Shown piece after piece: positions 1 to 7,834 of a stretch of 26,283 nt of DNA. This DNA comes from Lachnospiraceae bacterium (lineage in GTDB: Bacteria; Bacillota; Clostridia; Lachnospirales; Lachnospiraceae). The notes under the pieces are model-generated. The model ran no database searches, had not been told where the DNA came from, and worked only from the letters and a program-made list of their open reading frames with translations. Numbering within the stretch: the stretch's first letter is position 1; each line of letters begins with the position of its first letter. The translations under genes and the position numbers were made by a program. The stretch spans positions 1 to 26,283 of the forward strand of contig VSNQ01000059.1 of assembly GCA_009774395.1 (NCBI GenBank), in the 5' to 3' direction.

Positions 1-68
1 CGTTTAGCCAATATGTAAATATAATTCTGAAAAATCATATTTATGATATAAAAAATAAGATTTCCCTC

Positions 69-97
69 TTGACAGATTCTTAAGAACCGATTACAAT
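69..97 (+). promoter_or_regulatory. Sigma-A promoter of the trp operon
   Basis: A perfect -35 box TTGACA (69–74) is separated by 17 bp from TACAAT (92–97), one base off the -10 consensus. Transcription should start near 104, about 45 bases before the first conserved T-box leader sequence. Nothing else upstream of trpE looks as good, so this is taken as the single promoter of the seven-gene operon. Confidence 0.8.
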
Positions 98-149
98 TTA
101 TAACATAAATTAGAAATTAAAGGAACAATTTCATAGAGAAACCAACTTA

Positions 150-440
150 AAACTGATGACCAAGAGGAGTACGTATTTGAAATGATTTTCAGAGAGCTGC
201 AGATGGTGGGATTGCGGTAGTCGGACAGATAGGGAATGGACTTGGGAAGGTGGGAGAAACGAGCTGTTTTAATATAGCTTTAGTAATGCCCAACGGGATT
301 TCCGCCCGTTATCAAGGGAAAGCGTATGATGGTACGTGTGGAGAGTGGGTGTGTTTCGGCACGCCAAGTTAGGTGGCACCGCAGAGGCTTTTTGCCCCTG
401 TCCTAATGGTATTTTTATACTGTTAGGGCAGGGGCTTTTT
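150..440 (+). promoter_or_regulatory. T-box riboswitch, tryptophan-specific (UGG specifier)
   Basis: This untranslated leader senses uncharged tRNA-Trp and decides between termination and read-through. Visible parts are an AGTA-containing Stem I base near 168–172, the conserved AGAGAGCTG-like segment (191–199), a specifier region GGGAATGGAC with codon UGG at 237–239, and a Stem III-like hairpin (AACGGG/CCCGTT, about 293–311). The T-box core AGGTGGCACCGC (371–382) pairs with the tRNA acceptor end. The terminator at 394–440 follows. In the T-box family uncharged tRNA stabilises the antiterminator that includes the T-box core. The UGG codon agrees with the downstream trp genes, which supports the assignment independently. 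The 5' limit is approximate. Confidence 0.92.
394..440 (+). terminator. T-box-controlled intrinsic terminator
   Basis: A 13-bp stem (394–406 with 423–435, one G·U pair) closes a 16-base loop and is followed by TTTTT (436–440). It lies directly after the T-box core, so read-through should depend on antiterminator formation with uncharged tRNA-Trp. Confidence 0.92.
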
Positions 441-448
441 GATTTGCA

Positions 449-518
449 GACCCGTGTAGAGAAAATAACGGGTCGTGCGACGAGTAGGAGAAAAGGACGC
501 TTTCCTACTCGACTGCAC
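449..518 (+). other. Two stacked hairpins between terminator and trpE
   Basis: Just downstream of the T-box terminator a 7-bp hairpin (449–455 with 468–474) abuts a second one. The second has a perfect 9-bp stem (481–489 with 503–511) extended by GTGC/GCAC (475–478 with 515–518) across a small internal loop. Neither has a U-tract, so they are not terminators. They lie in the 5' untranslated part of read-through mRNA, 65 bases before the trpE start. They could protect the mRNA end after processing or form a second control element; this is inference. Confidence 0.6.
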
Positions 519-582
519 AGAGTTGTCCAAAAGAAATATGCCAGCAGCACCCCAGTCCGCACAGCAGAAAGGGAGGATTATC

Positions 583-2046
583 ATGATAAAACCGACGTAT
601 GAACAAGCAAAACAATATGAAAAAGCATACACATTTATTCCTGTGTGTATGGAAATTTTAGCAGATGACATTACGCCAATTTTAATGCTGCGCAAGCTGG
701 CGGTGCTGGATCAGCAATATTTCTTGTTAGAAAGCGTGGAAGGCGGAAGTTTGGGAAGATATTCTTTTTTGGGAGTCAATCCTAAATTTTCGGTTTTCTG
801 TAAAGAGGGCGTAACGAGGATTGAAGAAAACGGTACGATTCGGGAAGTGGCGGGCAGTCCCAAAGAAGCGCTGCAGGCAATTTTAGAGCAGTATCGTTCG
901 CCGCAGATAGAAGGGCTTCCGACATTTACAGGGGGGCTGGTTGGGTATTTTTCTTATGAAATGATACAGTATGCTGAGCCAAAACTGAAAATAAAGCAGA
1001 GTGATATTCATGATTTTGAATTGATGATGTTTGATAAACTAATTGCTTTTGATCAGCTTCATCATAAACTTTGTGTTATCGTAAATGCAAAAGCGGCAGA
1101 CGGTGAAGAGGGATATCAAAAGGCAGTTGCAGAACTTTCTGCTTTTGTGGAAACGCTTAGGCATACCGAGCCGATTCCTTATGAAGCGCCAGCGCCAGTG
1201 CCGGAATTTATCTGCAATGTCAGCAAAGCAGAATACTGCGAAATGGTAGAAAAAACAAAGCATTATATCCGAGAGGGTGATATTTTTCAGGGTGTTATTT
1301 CCAGACGGTTTGAAGCGGAGTACTCGGCAAGCCTGCTGAATGCCTACCGTGTGCTTCGAACGACAAATCCTTCGCCGTATATGTATTATATTCAGCTAAA
1401 GGATATGCAGATTGCGGGAACTTCGCCGGAAACGATGGTAAAGCTGACGAATCAAAAGTTAATGACATTTCCGGTAGCCGGAACACGTAGGCGTGGCAGG
1501 GATAAAGCGGAGGATATTGCGCTGGAGCAGGAACTTTTAGCAGATAAAAAAGAGTGTGCAGAACACAATATGCTGGTAGATTTGGCACGCAATGATTTGG
1601 GAAGAATTTCTGCATATGGCAGTGTAAAGGTAGAAGATTATATGGCAATTCACCGTTTTTCTAAGGTTATGCATATTGCAAGTACGGTAATAGGAACGCT
1701 TGCGCAGGGAAAAACGTGCGGCGATACCATAGAAGCACTGCTGCCAGCGGGGACATTATCTGGTGCGCCAAAATTTCGGGCTTGTGAAATCATTGACGAA
1801 CTGGAATCGGAGACGCGGGGCGTTTATGGAGGTGCAATTGGTTACCTTGATTTTAGCGGAAATCTGGATGTATGTATTGCAATCCGCACAGCAGTCAAAA
1901 AAGGCGGCAAGGTTTATGTGCAGGCAGGTGCTGGTATTGTGGCAGATTCTGTGCCAGAGAGTGAATATCAGGAATGTGCGAATAAAGCGGGGGCAGTAAT
2001 TGAGGCAATTAAGCAGGTGCAGACAGTATGCGGCACAAATGCGTAA
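583..2046 (+). CDS. trpE: Anthranilate synthase component I (TrpE)
   Basis: TrpE makes anthranilate from chorismate, using ammonia delivered by TrpG, the first committed step of tryptophan synthesis in the cytosol. The 487-residue length fits the family. The N-terminal LLES motif (residues 48–51) belongs to the tryptophan feedback pocket. The chorismate-binding domain shows GTSPE (279–283), AGTRRRGRD (299–307), DLARNDLGR (333–341) and LPAGTLSGAPK (387–397). ATG 583 is chosen because GGGAGG (571–576) sits just upstream; the frame is open back to 475 but that stretch forms leader hairpins. PabB is the paralogous alternative, but the Trp T-box and following trp genes argue strongly for TrpE. It is the first gene of the operon, controlled by the T-box and probably by tryptophan feedback. 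Confidence 0.97.
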   Translation: MIKPTYEQAKQYEKAYTFIPVCMEILADDITPILMLRKLAVLDQQYFLLESVEGGSLGRYSFLGVNPKFSVFCKEGVTRIEENGTIREVAGSPKEALQAILEQYRSPQIEGLPTFTGGLVGYFSYEMIQYAEPKLKIKQSDIHDFELMMFDKLIAFDQLHHKLCVIVNAKAADGEEGYQKAVAELSAFVETLRHTEPIPYEAPAPVPEFICNVSKAEYCEMVEKTKHYIREGDIFQGVISRRFEAEYSASLLNAYRVLRTTNPSPYMYYIQLKDMQIAGTSPETMVKLTNQKLMTFPVAGTRRRGRDKAEDIALEQELLADKKECAEHNMLVDLARNDLGRISAYGSVKVEDYMAIHRFSKVMHIASTVIGTLAQGKTCGDTIEALLPAGTLSGAPKFRACEIIDELESETRGVYGGAIGYLDFSGNLDVCIAIRTAVKKGGKVYVQAGAGIVADSVPESEYQECANKAGAVIEAIKQVQTVCGTNA

Positions 2047-2085
2047 AATAAGAACGTTTTAATTGAAGGGAGATGAGGATTGCAT

Positions 2086-2661
2086 ATGATTTTATTGATA
2101 GATAATTATGATAGTTTTTCATTTAATTTGGTGCAGGCAATCGGTGAATTGGCAGCTGGTCAGAAGGAATTGAAAGTAGTAAGAAATGATGAAATAACCG
2201 TTGCGGAAGTATTTTATCTTTTGCCGACGCATATCGTTCTTTCGCCGGGACCGGGCAGACCTTCAGGCGCGGGAATTTGTGAGGAACTGATTCTGGCAGC
2301 GATGGGAAAAATACCACTATTAGGTGTATGTTTGGGACATCAGGCAATTTGTGAAGTGCTTGGCGGAAAGATTGTTTATGCGCCTGAACTTATGCATGGC
2401 AGGCAGAGTATAATAACTGTTGACAATACCAGTACTATTTTTCAAGGTTTGCCGCAGACAGTGGAAGCAGCAAGATACCATTCGCTGGCAGCAGACAAAA
2501 ACAGTCTGCCCGATTCGCTAAAAGTAACAGCAAAGGACGAACAAGGCGTGATAATGGCAGTACAGCACAAAACGGAAAAACTTTATGGGCTGCAATTTCA
2601 TCCGGAATCGATTTTAACGCCGAGAGGAAAGGAAATGCTGCAAAATTTTCTGGCAGTTTAA
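2086..2661 (+). CDS. trpG: Anthranilate synthase component II, glutamine amidotransferase (TrpG)
   Basis: TrpG hydrolyses glutamine and channels ammonia to TrpE. The 191-residue protein is a stand-alone class I amidotransferase, not fused to TrpD. Catalytic Cys82 lies in GVCLGHQAI, and His172/Glu174 in FHPES. The oxyanion-loop motif SPGPGRPS is at 53–60. ATG 2086 gives the family's usual start MILLIDNYDSF. A TTG at 2080 is also in frame and sits closer to the AGGGAG ribosome site (2067–2072), so the start could be two codons earlier. The gene begins 39 bases after trpE. It may also serve folate synthesis as PabA, because dual-use TrpG/PabA proteins are known in Firmicutes; nothing here tests this. 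Confidence 0.95.
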   Translation: MILLIDNYDSFSFNLVQAIGELAAGQKELKVVRNDEITVAEVFYLLPTHIVLSPGPGRPSGAGICEELILAAMGKIPLLGVCLGHQAICEVLGGKIVYAPELMHGRQSIITVDNTSTIFQGLPQTVEAARYHSLAADKNSLPDSLKVTAKDEQGVIMAVQHKTEKLYGLQFHPESILTPRGKEMLQNFLAV

Positions 2662-2776
2662 GAAATCTGGCATCGTTAGAAATAATTTGGCTGCAGCAAA
2701 AATCTAAAAGAAAAAGTAAAACAGGAAAGATTGTGATTTTCATAACAATAAGAGTAAAAGAAAGGCAGGAGAGATT

Positions 2777-3787
2777 ATGATTATAGAAGCAACAAAAAAA
2801 GTAGTAGCGCATACAGATTTAACAGAAGCGGAAGCAGAGCAGGTTATGGATGAAATTATGAGCGGAGAAGCAGAGCCGGTCAATATGGCGGCGTTTTTAA
2901 CAGCGTTCCGTATGAAAGGAGAAACTGTGGAGGAAATTTCTGCTTTTGCAAAGGGCATGAGAAAACATGGCGTGCACGTTCCCGTAAAAGGGGATGTATT
3001 GGAAATCGTAGGAACAGGCGGCGATGAGGCTAATTCCATAAATATCAGCACTACGGCGAGTATTGTGGTAGCTGCGGCAGGGTATCCTGTAGCAAAACAC
3101 GGCAATAGAAGTGTGTCGAGCAAAAGCGGCGCGGCGGACTGTTTGGAGGCGCTTGGTGTCAACCTTGATTTAGAGCCGGAGAAAAATGCGCGTGTTCTGG
3201 AAAAGGGAAATATCTGCTTTATGTTTGCGCAGAAATACCATGCTGCTATGCGGTTTGTCGGGCCTGTGCGCAAGGCACTAGGAATGCGTACAGTCTTTAA
3301 TATTCTGGGACCTTTGGCAAATCCAGCAGGCGCAAACGTGGAACTTTTGGGTGTTTACAGTGAGGATTTAGTTGAGCCAATGGCGCATGTTTTGGATAAG
3401 CTCGGCGTGCGGCGCGCAATGGTTGTTTATGGGCAGGACTGCTTGGACGAAATATCAATGAGCGCGGCGACAACGTGTGTGGAATTAGAAAACGGTAAAT
3501 TCAAAAAATACGAATTAACGCCAGAACAGTACGGGTTTCAGCGGTGTAAAAGAAGTGACTTAGTGGGCGGTGATGGCGCAGTGAATGCGCAGATTGCCGA
3601 GCAGATTTTAAAGGGAGAATGTACCGATGCAAAGGCAGATGCAGTTCTTTTTAATGCAGGCGCAGGTATATATTTAATGAATGGAGCGGCGACTTTGGCA
3701 GAGGGCATTGCGAAAGCACGCGAAACCATTCAAAACGGCAAAGCATACCAGAAGCTTCAGGAATTTATACGATTGACAAATGAATGA
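2777..3787 (+). CDS. trpD: Anthranilate phosphoribosyltransferase (TrpD)
   Basis: TrpD transfers phosphoribose from PRPP to anthranilate, the second pathway step. The 336-residue length is standard for a stand-alone enzyme. PRPP- and anthranilate-binding motifs are clear: GTGGD (79–83), KHGNRSVSS (107–115), NILGPLANPA (175–184) and the metal-binding Asp-Glu pair in CLDEISM (224–225). ATG 2777 follows AGGAGAGATT at a suitable distance. A 115-bp A-rich gap separates it from trpG with no promoter or terminator that I can defend, so it should be co-transcribed. Confidence 0.97.
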   Translation: MIIEATKKVVAHTDLTEAEAEQVMDEIMSGEAEPVNMAAFLTAFRMKGETVEEISAFAKGMRKHGVHVPVKGDVLEIVGTGGDEANSINISTTASIVVAAAGYPVAKHGNRSVSSKSGAADCLEALGVNLDLEPEKNARVLEKGNICFMFAQKYHAAMRFVGPVRKALGMRTVFNILGPLANPAGANVELLGVYSEDLVEPMAHVLDKLGVRRAMVVYGQDCLDEISMSAATTCVELENGKFKKYELTPEQYGFQRCKRSDLVGGDGAVNAQIAEQILKGECTDAKADAVLFNAGAGIYLMNGAATLAEGIAKARETIQNGKAYQKLQEFIRLTNE

Positions 3788-3804
3788 GAAGATAGGAGGA
3801 TGAA

Positions 3805-4620
3805 ATGATTTTAGATAAAATAGCTGCGGCAGCACGTGTCCGCGTACAAAAGAGGAAACAAGAAATCCTTTTGGAAAAGATTCGGGAAGAAGCTGTTATA
3901 CAGGTGCAGCAGGAGAAAGCGTTTCCGCTTCTTGATTTTCCGTTTGAGAAAGCAATTGCAAACGCTTCAGCTATGAAAGGAATTGCTTTTATTTGTGAAG
4001 TAAAAAAAGCTTCGCCGTCTAAGGGTGTGATCGCAGAAGATTTTCCGTATCTTGCGATTGCTAAGGACTATGAGCGGGCGGGCGCGGATTGTATATCCGT
4101 GTTGACAGAGCCAGAATATTTTATGGGAGAAGATCGGTTTTTACAGGAAATTAATCGTATAGTGTCTATTCCGACCATTCGCAAGGATTTTATTGTGGAC
4201 AGTTATCAAATCTATGAAGCGAAACTGCTTGGCGCGTCGTGCGTGCTGCTGATAGCAGCGTTGCTTGATACAGATACATTGCGGGAATATAAGGATATTT
4301 GCGATAGTTTAGGGCTCTCTGCATTGATAGAAGCGCATAGTGCCGAGGAAATAGAACGTGCAATACAGGCAGGAGCGCGGATTGTTGGAGTAAATAATAG
4401 GGATTTAAGAACATTTACAGTGGATATTTCAAATAGTATACGATTAAGAAATCAGGTGCCGCAGGAGATTTTATTTGTGGCAGAAAGCGGTATCCGCACC
4501 GCGCAGGATATTCAGTCGCTGTATCAGGCAGGCGTAAACGGCGTGTTAATTGGAGAAACGCTGATGCGCAGCGCAGATAAGGCAGATATAATAAAGGAAC
4601 TGCGCAGCGGCATAGGGTAA
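3805..4620 (+). CDS. trpC: Indole-3-glycerol-phosphate synthase (TrpC)
   Basis: TrpC closes the indole ring by decarboxylating the CdRP intermediate to indole-3-glycerol phosphate. The protein is 271 residues, a single TIM barrel not fused to TrpF. Family motifs include CEVKKASPSKG (64–74, with the active-site Lys), IRKDF (125–129), LIEAHS (174–179), GVNNRDL (195–201) and VAESGI (225–230). The C-terminal phosphate loop is GVLIGETLM. AGGAGG ends seven bases before ATG 3805, which lies only 17 bases after the trpD stop, so the two genes are tightly linked. Confidence 0.97.
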   Translation: MILDKIAAAARVRVQKRKQEILLEKIREEAVIQVQQEKAFPLLDFPFEKAIANASAMKGIAFICEVKKASPSKGVIAEDFPYLAIAKDYERAGADCISVLTEPEYFMGEDRFLQEINRIVSIPTIRKDFIVDSYQIYEAKLLGASCVLLIAALLDTDTLREYKDICDSLGLSALIEAHSAEEIERAIQAGARIVGVNNRDLRTFTVDISNSIRLRNQVPQEILFVAESGIRTAQDIQSLYQAGVNGVLIGETLMRSADKADIIKELRSGIG

Positions 4621-4630
4621 ATATACTATA

Positions 4631-4725
4631 AAAGCGGCGCACGAGTTGCGCAGTAAGTAGGAACCTCTATAAACAGGGGAAGATATATCCAATCCATACA
4701 ACTGCATAGGAAATTCAGCCGCTTT
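4631..4725 (+). repeat. Structured intergenic repeat in the trpC–trpF gap
   Basis: The ends are an 8-bp inverted repeat, AAAGCGGC (4631–4638) and GCCGCTTT (4718–4725), enclosing a smaller hairpin GCGCA/TGCGC (4638–4642 with 4648–4652). The segments GCGGCGCACG (4634–4643) and CAGGGGAAGATA (4674–4685) recur in the same order at 11465–11500, downstream of the MBL hydrolase gene. That makes this a dispersed non-coding repeat rather than a chance hairpin. Its function is unknown. Confidence 0.5.
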
Positions 4726-4751
4726 GCAGCATGCGGTCGGCGCAGGTAAAA

Positions 4752-4849
4752 GGGGCTGTCGCATTAAGACAAACGGATACAAGATATTCTAACTCTGTGC
4801 TAAGATTTATACCATATCTAGTAGCATCAAAGCTTATTGCGACAGCCCC
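4752..4849. mobile_element. 98-bp MITE-like element with terminal inverted repeats
   Basis: Perfect 12-bp terminal repeats GGGGCTGTCGCA (4752–4763) and TGCGACAGCCCC (4838–4849) extend to 16 of 17 matching bases. The 64 bp between the extended arms are AT-rich and non-coding. Size, TIRs and lack of an ORF fit a miniature inverted-repeat element moved by a transposase in trans. No clear target-site duplication was found. As RNA the ends would pair and place a large hairpin 33 bases before trpF. No transposase with matching ends is in the window, so the family is unassigned. Confidence 0.65.
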
Positions 4850-4882
4850 GTTACGAAAGTTATAAGGAAAGGGGGAACTCAT

Positions 4883-5548
4883 ATGGCAGCAGTAAAAATC
4901 TGCGGATTGAAAACATTGGCAGATGTAGCATTGGTAAATCAATATCTTCCAGAATATATCGGTTTTGTATTTGCTAATACGAAACGTTTTGTTACAGATA
5001 CGCAGGCATTGACATTAAAGCAGGCGCTTGACCCGCGTATTCGGGCAGTTGGGGTGTTTGTAGATGAACCAATGGAACATATTATAAACCTTTATCATAG
5101 TGGAATCATTGATATTGCACAGCTTCATGGCGGAGAATCTGAAACGTATCTTGAAGCGTTAAAGCAGCAAACAAATATTACTATAATAAAAGCAGCAAAG
5201 GTACAGTCTGCGGAGCAGGTATATCAGCAAATTTCTCAACAGGCAGACTATATGTTGTATGACACCTATAAAAAAGGCGAACTTGGTGGAACAGGCACAA
5301 GGTTTCCTTTGGAAATATTGGAGGAAACGCTCACAAAGCTAACAGATCAAAACCAGACCGTGAAGCCGTATTTTATTGCAGGAGGATTGGACGCTGAAAA
5401 TGTAGAAGCGGTAATCGGCAAGATGAACTGTTACGGTGTGGATGTCAGCACAGGTGTAGAAACAGGCGGAGGTAAGGATGGGAAAAAGATAGAAGAATTT
5501 ATTCAGGCAGTGAGGAACTGTAAAGGCAAAGCACCTTCAAACCGTTGA
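4883..5548 (+). CDS. trpF: Phosphoribosylanthranilate isomerase (TrpF)
   Basis: TrpF performs the Amadori rearrangement of phosphoribosylanthranilate to CdRP, the step between TrpD and TrpC. The 221-residue TIM barrel has catalytic Cys7 in VKICGL and the catalytic Asp127 in YDTYKKGELGGTG. Other motifs are GVFVDEP (57–63), QLHGGE (80–85), FIAGGL and the phosphate-site GVDVSTGVE, where STG replaces the commoner SSG. ATG 4883 is preceded by the purine-rich GGAAAGGGGGAA. The gene is separated from trpC by 262 bp of inserted repeats, the largest gap in the operon. Confidence 0.96.
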   Translation: MAAVKICGLKTLADVALVNQYLPEYIGFVFANTKRFVTDTQALTLKQALDPRIRAVGVFVDEPMEHIINLYHSGIIDIAQLHGGESETYLEALKQQTNITIIKAAKVQSAEQVYQQISQQADYMLYDTYKKGELGGTGTRFPLEILEETLTKLTDQNQTVKPYFIAGGLDAENVEAVIGKMNCYGVDVSTGVETGGGKDGKKIEEFIQAVRNCKGKAPSNR

Positions 5549-5624
5549 TGAATAGGGAATTCTATTGGTAGGGAAGAGAAATCTTTTATACCCGTTTGCT
5601 TAAGTAAAATGAAAGGAATGAGTG

Positions 5625-6821
5625 ATGAATATGGAACAGAAAAAAGGCAGATATGGACTTTATGGGGGGCAGTATATACCGGAAACCCTAATACCGGCAG
5701 TACAGGAATTAGAACGTGAGTACGAAAAATATAAAAATGACCCTGCATTTCAGCAGGAATTACATGATTTATTAACAAAATATGCAGGCAGACCATCGTT
5801 ATTGTATTATGCAGAAAAAATGACAAAGGATTTAGGGGGCGCCAAAATTTATTTAAAACGCGAAGACTTAAACCACACAGGCTCTCACAAAATTAACAAT
5901 GTGCTGGGGCAGGCGCTTTTAGCAAAGAAAATGGGAAAAACGCGTATTATTGCGGAAACAGGCGCAGGGCAGCATGGCGTAGCAGCAGCGACGGCGGCGG
6001 CGTTAATGGGCATGGAATGTGAAATTTTTATGGGAAAAGAGGATACAGACAGACAGGCACTGAATTGTTATCGTATGGAACTGCTAGGTGCAAAGGTGCA
6101 TCCAGTTACGTCAGGAACTATGACCCTAAAAGACGCAGTAAACGAAACCATGCGGGAGTGGGCGTCAAGAATGGAGGATACGCTCTATGTGCTGGGTTCT
6201 GTAATGGGGCCGCACCCATTTCCTATGATCGTGCGGGATTTTCAAAAAGTAATAGGAGAGGAAATAAAAGTACAGTTAATGGAAGCGGAAGGAAAGCTTC
6301 CTGATGCAGTGATTGCCTGTGTCGGCGGCGGCAGCAATGCAATGGGCGCTTTTTATGAGTTTATTCCTGACACAAGTGTCAGATTAATTGGCTGCGAAGC
6401 GGCTGGTCTTGGTGTGGATAATCCCAAAAATGCAGCGACAGTTGCAAACGGCAGCGTTGGTATTTTTCATGGCATGAAGTCGCTGTTCTGCCAAGATGAA
6501 TATGGGCAGATTGCGCCGGTTTATTCGATTTCAGCCGGATTGGATTATCCCGGTATTGGGCCGGAGCACGCCAATCTTGCAGAAACAGGGCGTGCGCAGT
6601 ATGTACCGATAACCGATGACGAAGCGGTTGACGCATTTGAATATCTTTCGCGGACAGAAGGCATTATTCCGGCGATTGAGAGCGCGCATGCCATTGCCTA
6701 TGCAAAAAAGCTTGCGCCGGAAATGAAGAAAGACCAGATAATTGTAGTCAATATATCTGGTCGTGGGGATAAAGATGTAGCGGCGATTGCACGGTATCGC
6801 GGTGTTGAAATTTTTGATTAA
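5625..6821 (+). CDS. trpB: Tryptophan synthase beta chain (TrpB)
   Basis: TrpB condenses indole with serine using PLP and forms an alpha2-beta2 complex with TrpA. The 398-residue length is that of the common TrpB1 type. The PLP lysine is Lys89 in NHTGSHKINN, the catalytic glutamate is Glu111 in ETGAGQHG, and the PLP-phosphate loop is GGGSN (234–238). Three start codons are close together: GTG 5622, ATG 5625 and ATG 5631. ATG 5625 is best placed after AAAGGA (5612–5617). It follows trpF by 76 bases with no defensible regulatory site between. Confidence 0.97.
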   Translation: MNMEQKKGRYGLYGGQYIPETLIPAVQELEREYEKYKNDPAFQQELHDLLTKYAGRPSLLYYAEKMTKDLGGAKIYLKREDLNHTGSHKINNVLGQALLAKKMGKTRIIAETGAGQHGVAAATAAALMGMECEIFMGKEDTDRQALNCYRMELLGAKVHPVTSGTMTLKDAVNETMREWASRMEDTLYVLGSVMGPHPFPMIVRDFQKVIGEEIKVQLMEAEGKLPDAVIACVGGGSNAMGAFYEFIPDTSVRLIGCEAAGLGVDNPKNAATVANGSVGIFHGMKSLFCQDEYGQIAPVYSISAGLDYPGIGPEHANLAETGRAQYVPITDDEAVDAFEYLSRTEGIIPAIESAHAIAYAKKLAPEMKKDQIIVVNISGRGDKDVAAIARYRGVEIFD

Positions 6822-6860
6822 GGAATTGTTTAGAGAATGAAATGAAAAAAGGAGAAAATT

Positions 6861-7637
6861 ATGAATCGAATTAGCAAAGCATTTGAAAAAAATAAGGCGT
6901 TTATCGCTTTTGTAACAGGTGGTGATCCGGACTTGGATACAACGGAGGCATTAATTCCTCAAATGGCGCAGGCAGGCGCAGATTTAATAGAAATCGGGAT
7001 TCCGTTTTCCGATCCCATTGCAGAAGGTGTGGTGATACAGGCAGCAGACGAGCGAGCGCTAAAAGCAGGGACAACAACGGATAAATTGTTTGATATGGTA
7101 CGCAGAGTGCGCAAAAAAACAGAGGTGCCATTGGTGTTTATGACATATATTAATCCGATTTATACATATGGCGCAGAAAAATTTATGAAACGATGTGTGG
7201 AGTGTGGGATTGATGGCATTATTGTTCCAGATGTGCCGTTTGAGGAGCGGGAGGAAATCAGTGCGATATGTGAGAGCGCAGGCATTAAGCTGATTTCTAT
7301 GATTGCGCCGACTTCCAAGGAGCGGATCTGTATGATTGCAAAACAGGCAAAAGGTTTTCTCTACTGTGTGTCTTCGTTGGGTGTCACTGGCGTCCGCAGT
7401 CAAATTACAACCAATATCGGCGAAATGGTGCAGCAGGTAAAAGCGGTTTCGGATATTCCGTGCGCTGTAGGATTTGGGATAGCCACACCACAGCAGGCGC
7501 AGGAAATGGCATCATGCTCCGACGGAGCGATTGTGGGAAGTGCAATCGTGAAAATCGTTGCAAAATATGGAAAGGAATGTATAAAACCCGTCTGTGATTA
7601 TGTACAAGAAATGAAAGATGCTGTTCTTTCAGCATAA
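6861..7637 (+). CDS. trpA: Tryptophan synthase alpha chain (TrpA)
   Basis: TrpA cleaves indole-3-glycerol phosphate and passes indole to TrpB through the subunit tunnel. The 258-residue TIM barrel shows the catalytic Glu44 in LIEIGIPFSDP. The position matching the second catalytic acid of the E. coli enzyme (Asp60, in DPLADG) is Glu55 here, in DPIAEG. Other motifs are VPDVPFEE, APTS and YCVSSLGVTG, and a GFGI/GSAIV phosphate site. ATG 6861 follows AAAGGAGAAAATT. It is the last trp gene, 39 bases after trpB. Confidence 0.97.
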   Translation: MNRISKAFEKNKAFIAFVTGGDPDLDTTEALIPQMAQAGADLIEIGIPFSDPIAEGVVIQAADERALKAGTTTDKLFDMVRRVRKKTEVPLVFMTYINPIYTYGAEKFMKRCVECGIDGIIVPDVPFEEREEISAICESAGIKLISMIAPTSKERICMIAKQAKGFLYCVSSLGVTGVRSQITTNIGEMVQQVKAVSDIPCAVGFGIATPQQAQEMASCSDGAIVGSAIVKIVAKYGKECIKPVCDYVQEMKDAVLSA

Positions 7638-7685
7638 AGCATATAATGAGTTGATTGACCTATTTGTGAAAGTTTTGGAAAAAAG

Positions 7686-7752
7686 TGGTTATAATATTAG
7701 ATAACCCACAAATATAATATAAAATATCGCCATTTAGCGACAATTTTTTTTA
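7686..7752 (+). terminator. Possible weak trp operon terminator region
   Basis: Two small hairpins follow trpA: GGTTAT/ATAACC (7687–7692 with 7701–7706) and TCGC/GCGA (7727–7730 with 7737–7740), the latter followed by a run of about eight T (7744–7751). The 4-bp stem is weak, so termination here is uncertain, but it lies directly before the apt promoter where one would be expected. Confidence 0.35.
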
Positions 7753-7759
7753 TTATGGT

Positions 7760-7788
7760 TTGACTTCTGCGCAAAATAATACTATAAT
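7760..7788 (+). promoter_or_regulatory. Sigma-A promoter of apt
   Basis: TTGACT (7760–7765), a 17-bp spacer and a perfect TATAAT (7783–7788) form a near-consensus promoter. Transcription should begin near 7795, 40 bases before the apt start. This also shows that the longer open frame beginning at 7760 is not the translated form of apt. Confidence 0.85.
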
Positions 7789-7834
7789 TGTACTGTTTAG
7801 GAAAAGTTTATCATTTGGATTGGAGTGGCAGCTT

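Noticed and set aside
269..695. Overlapping short open frames in the trp leader on both strands
   Set aside because: The region is an RNA leader (T-box, terminator, hairpins); no ribosome sites or recognisable proteins.
583..2661. Reading trpE/trpG as pabB/pabA (folate pathway)
   Set aside because: A Trp-specific T-box and five further trp genes follow in the same operon.
2740..3273. 177-codon minus-strand open frame opposite trpD
   Set aside because: It is a shadow of trpD codon use; no ribosome site and no family resemblance, while the plus-strand frame carries all TrpD motifs.
7760..7834. Longer N-terminus for Apt from ATG 7760
   Set aside because: This interval contains the promoter and the transcript start near 7795, and the extra residues are not typical of the family.
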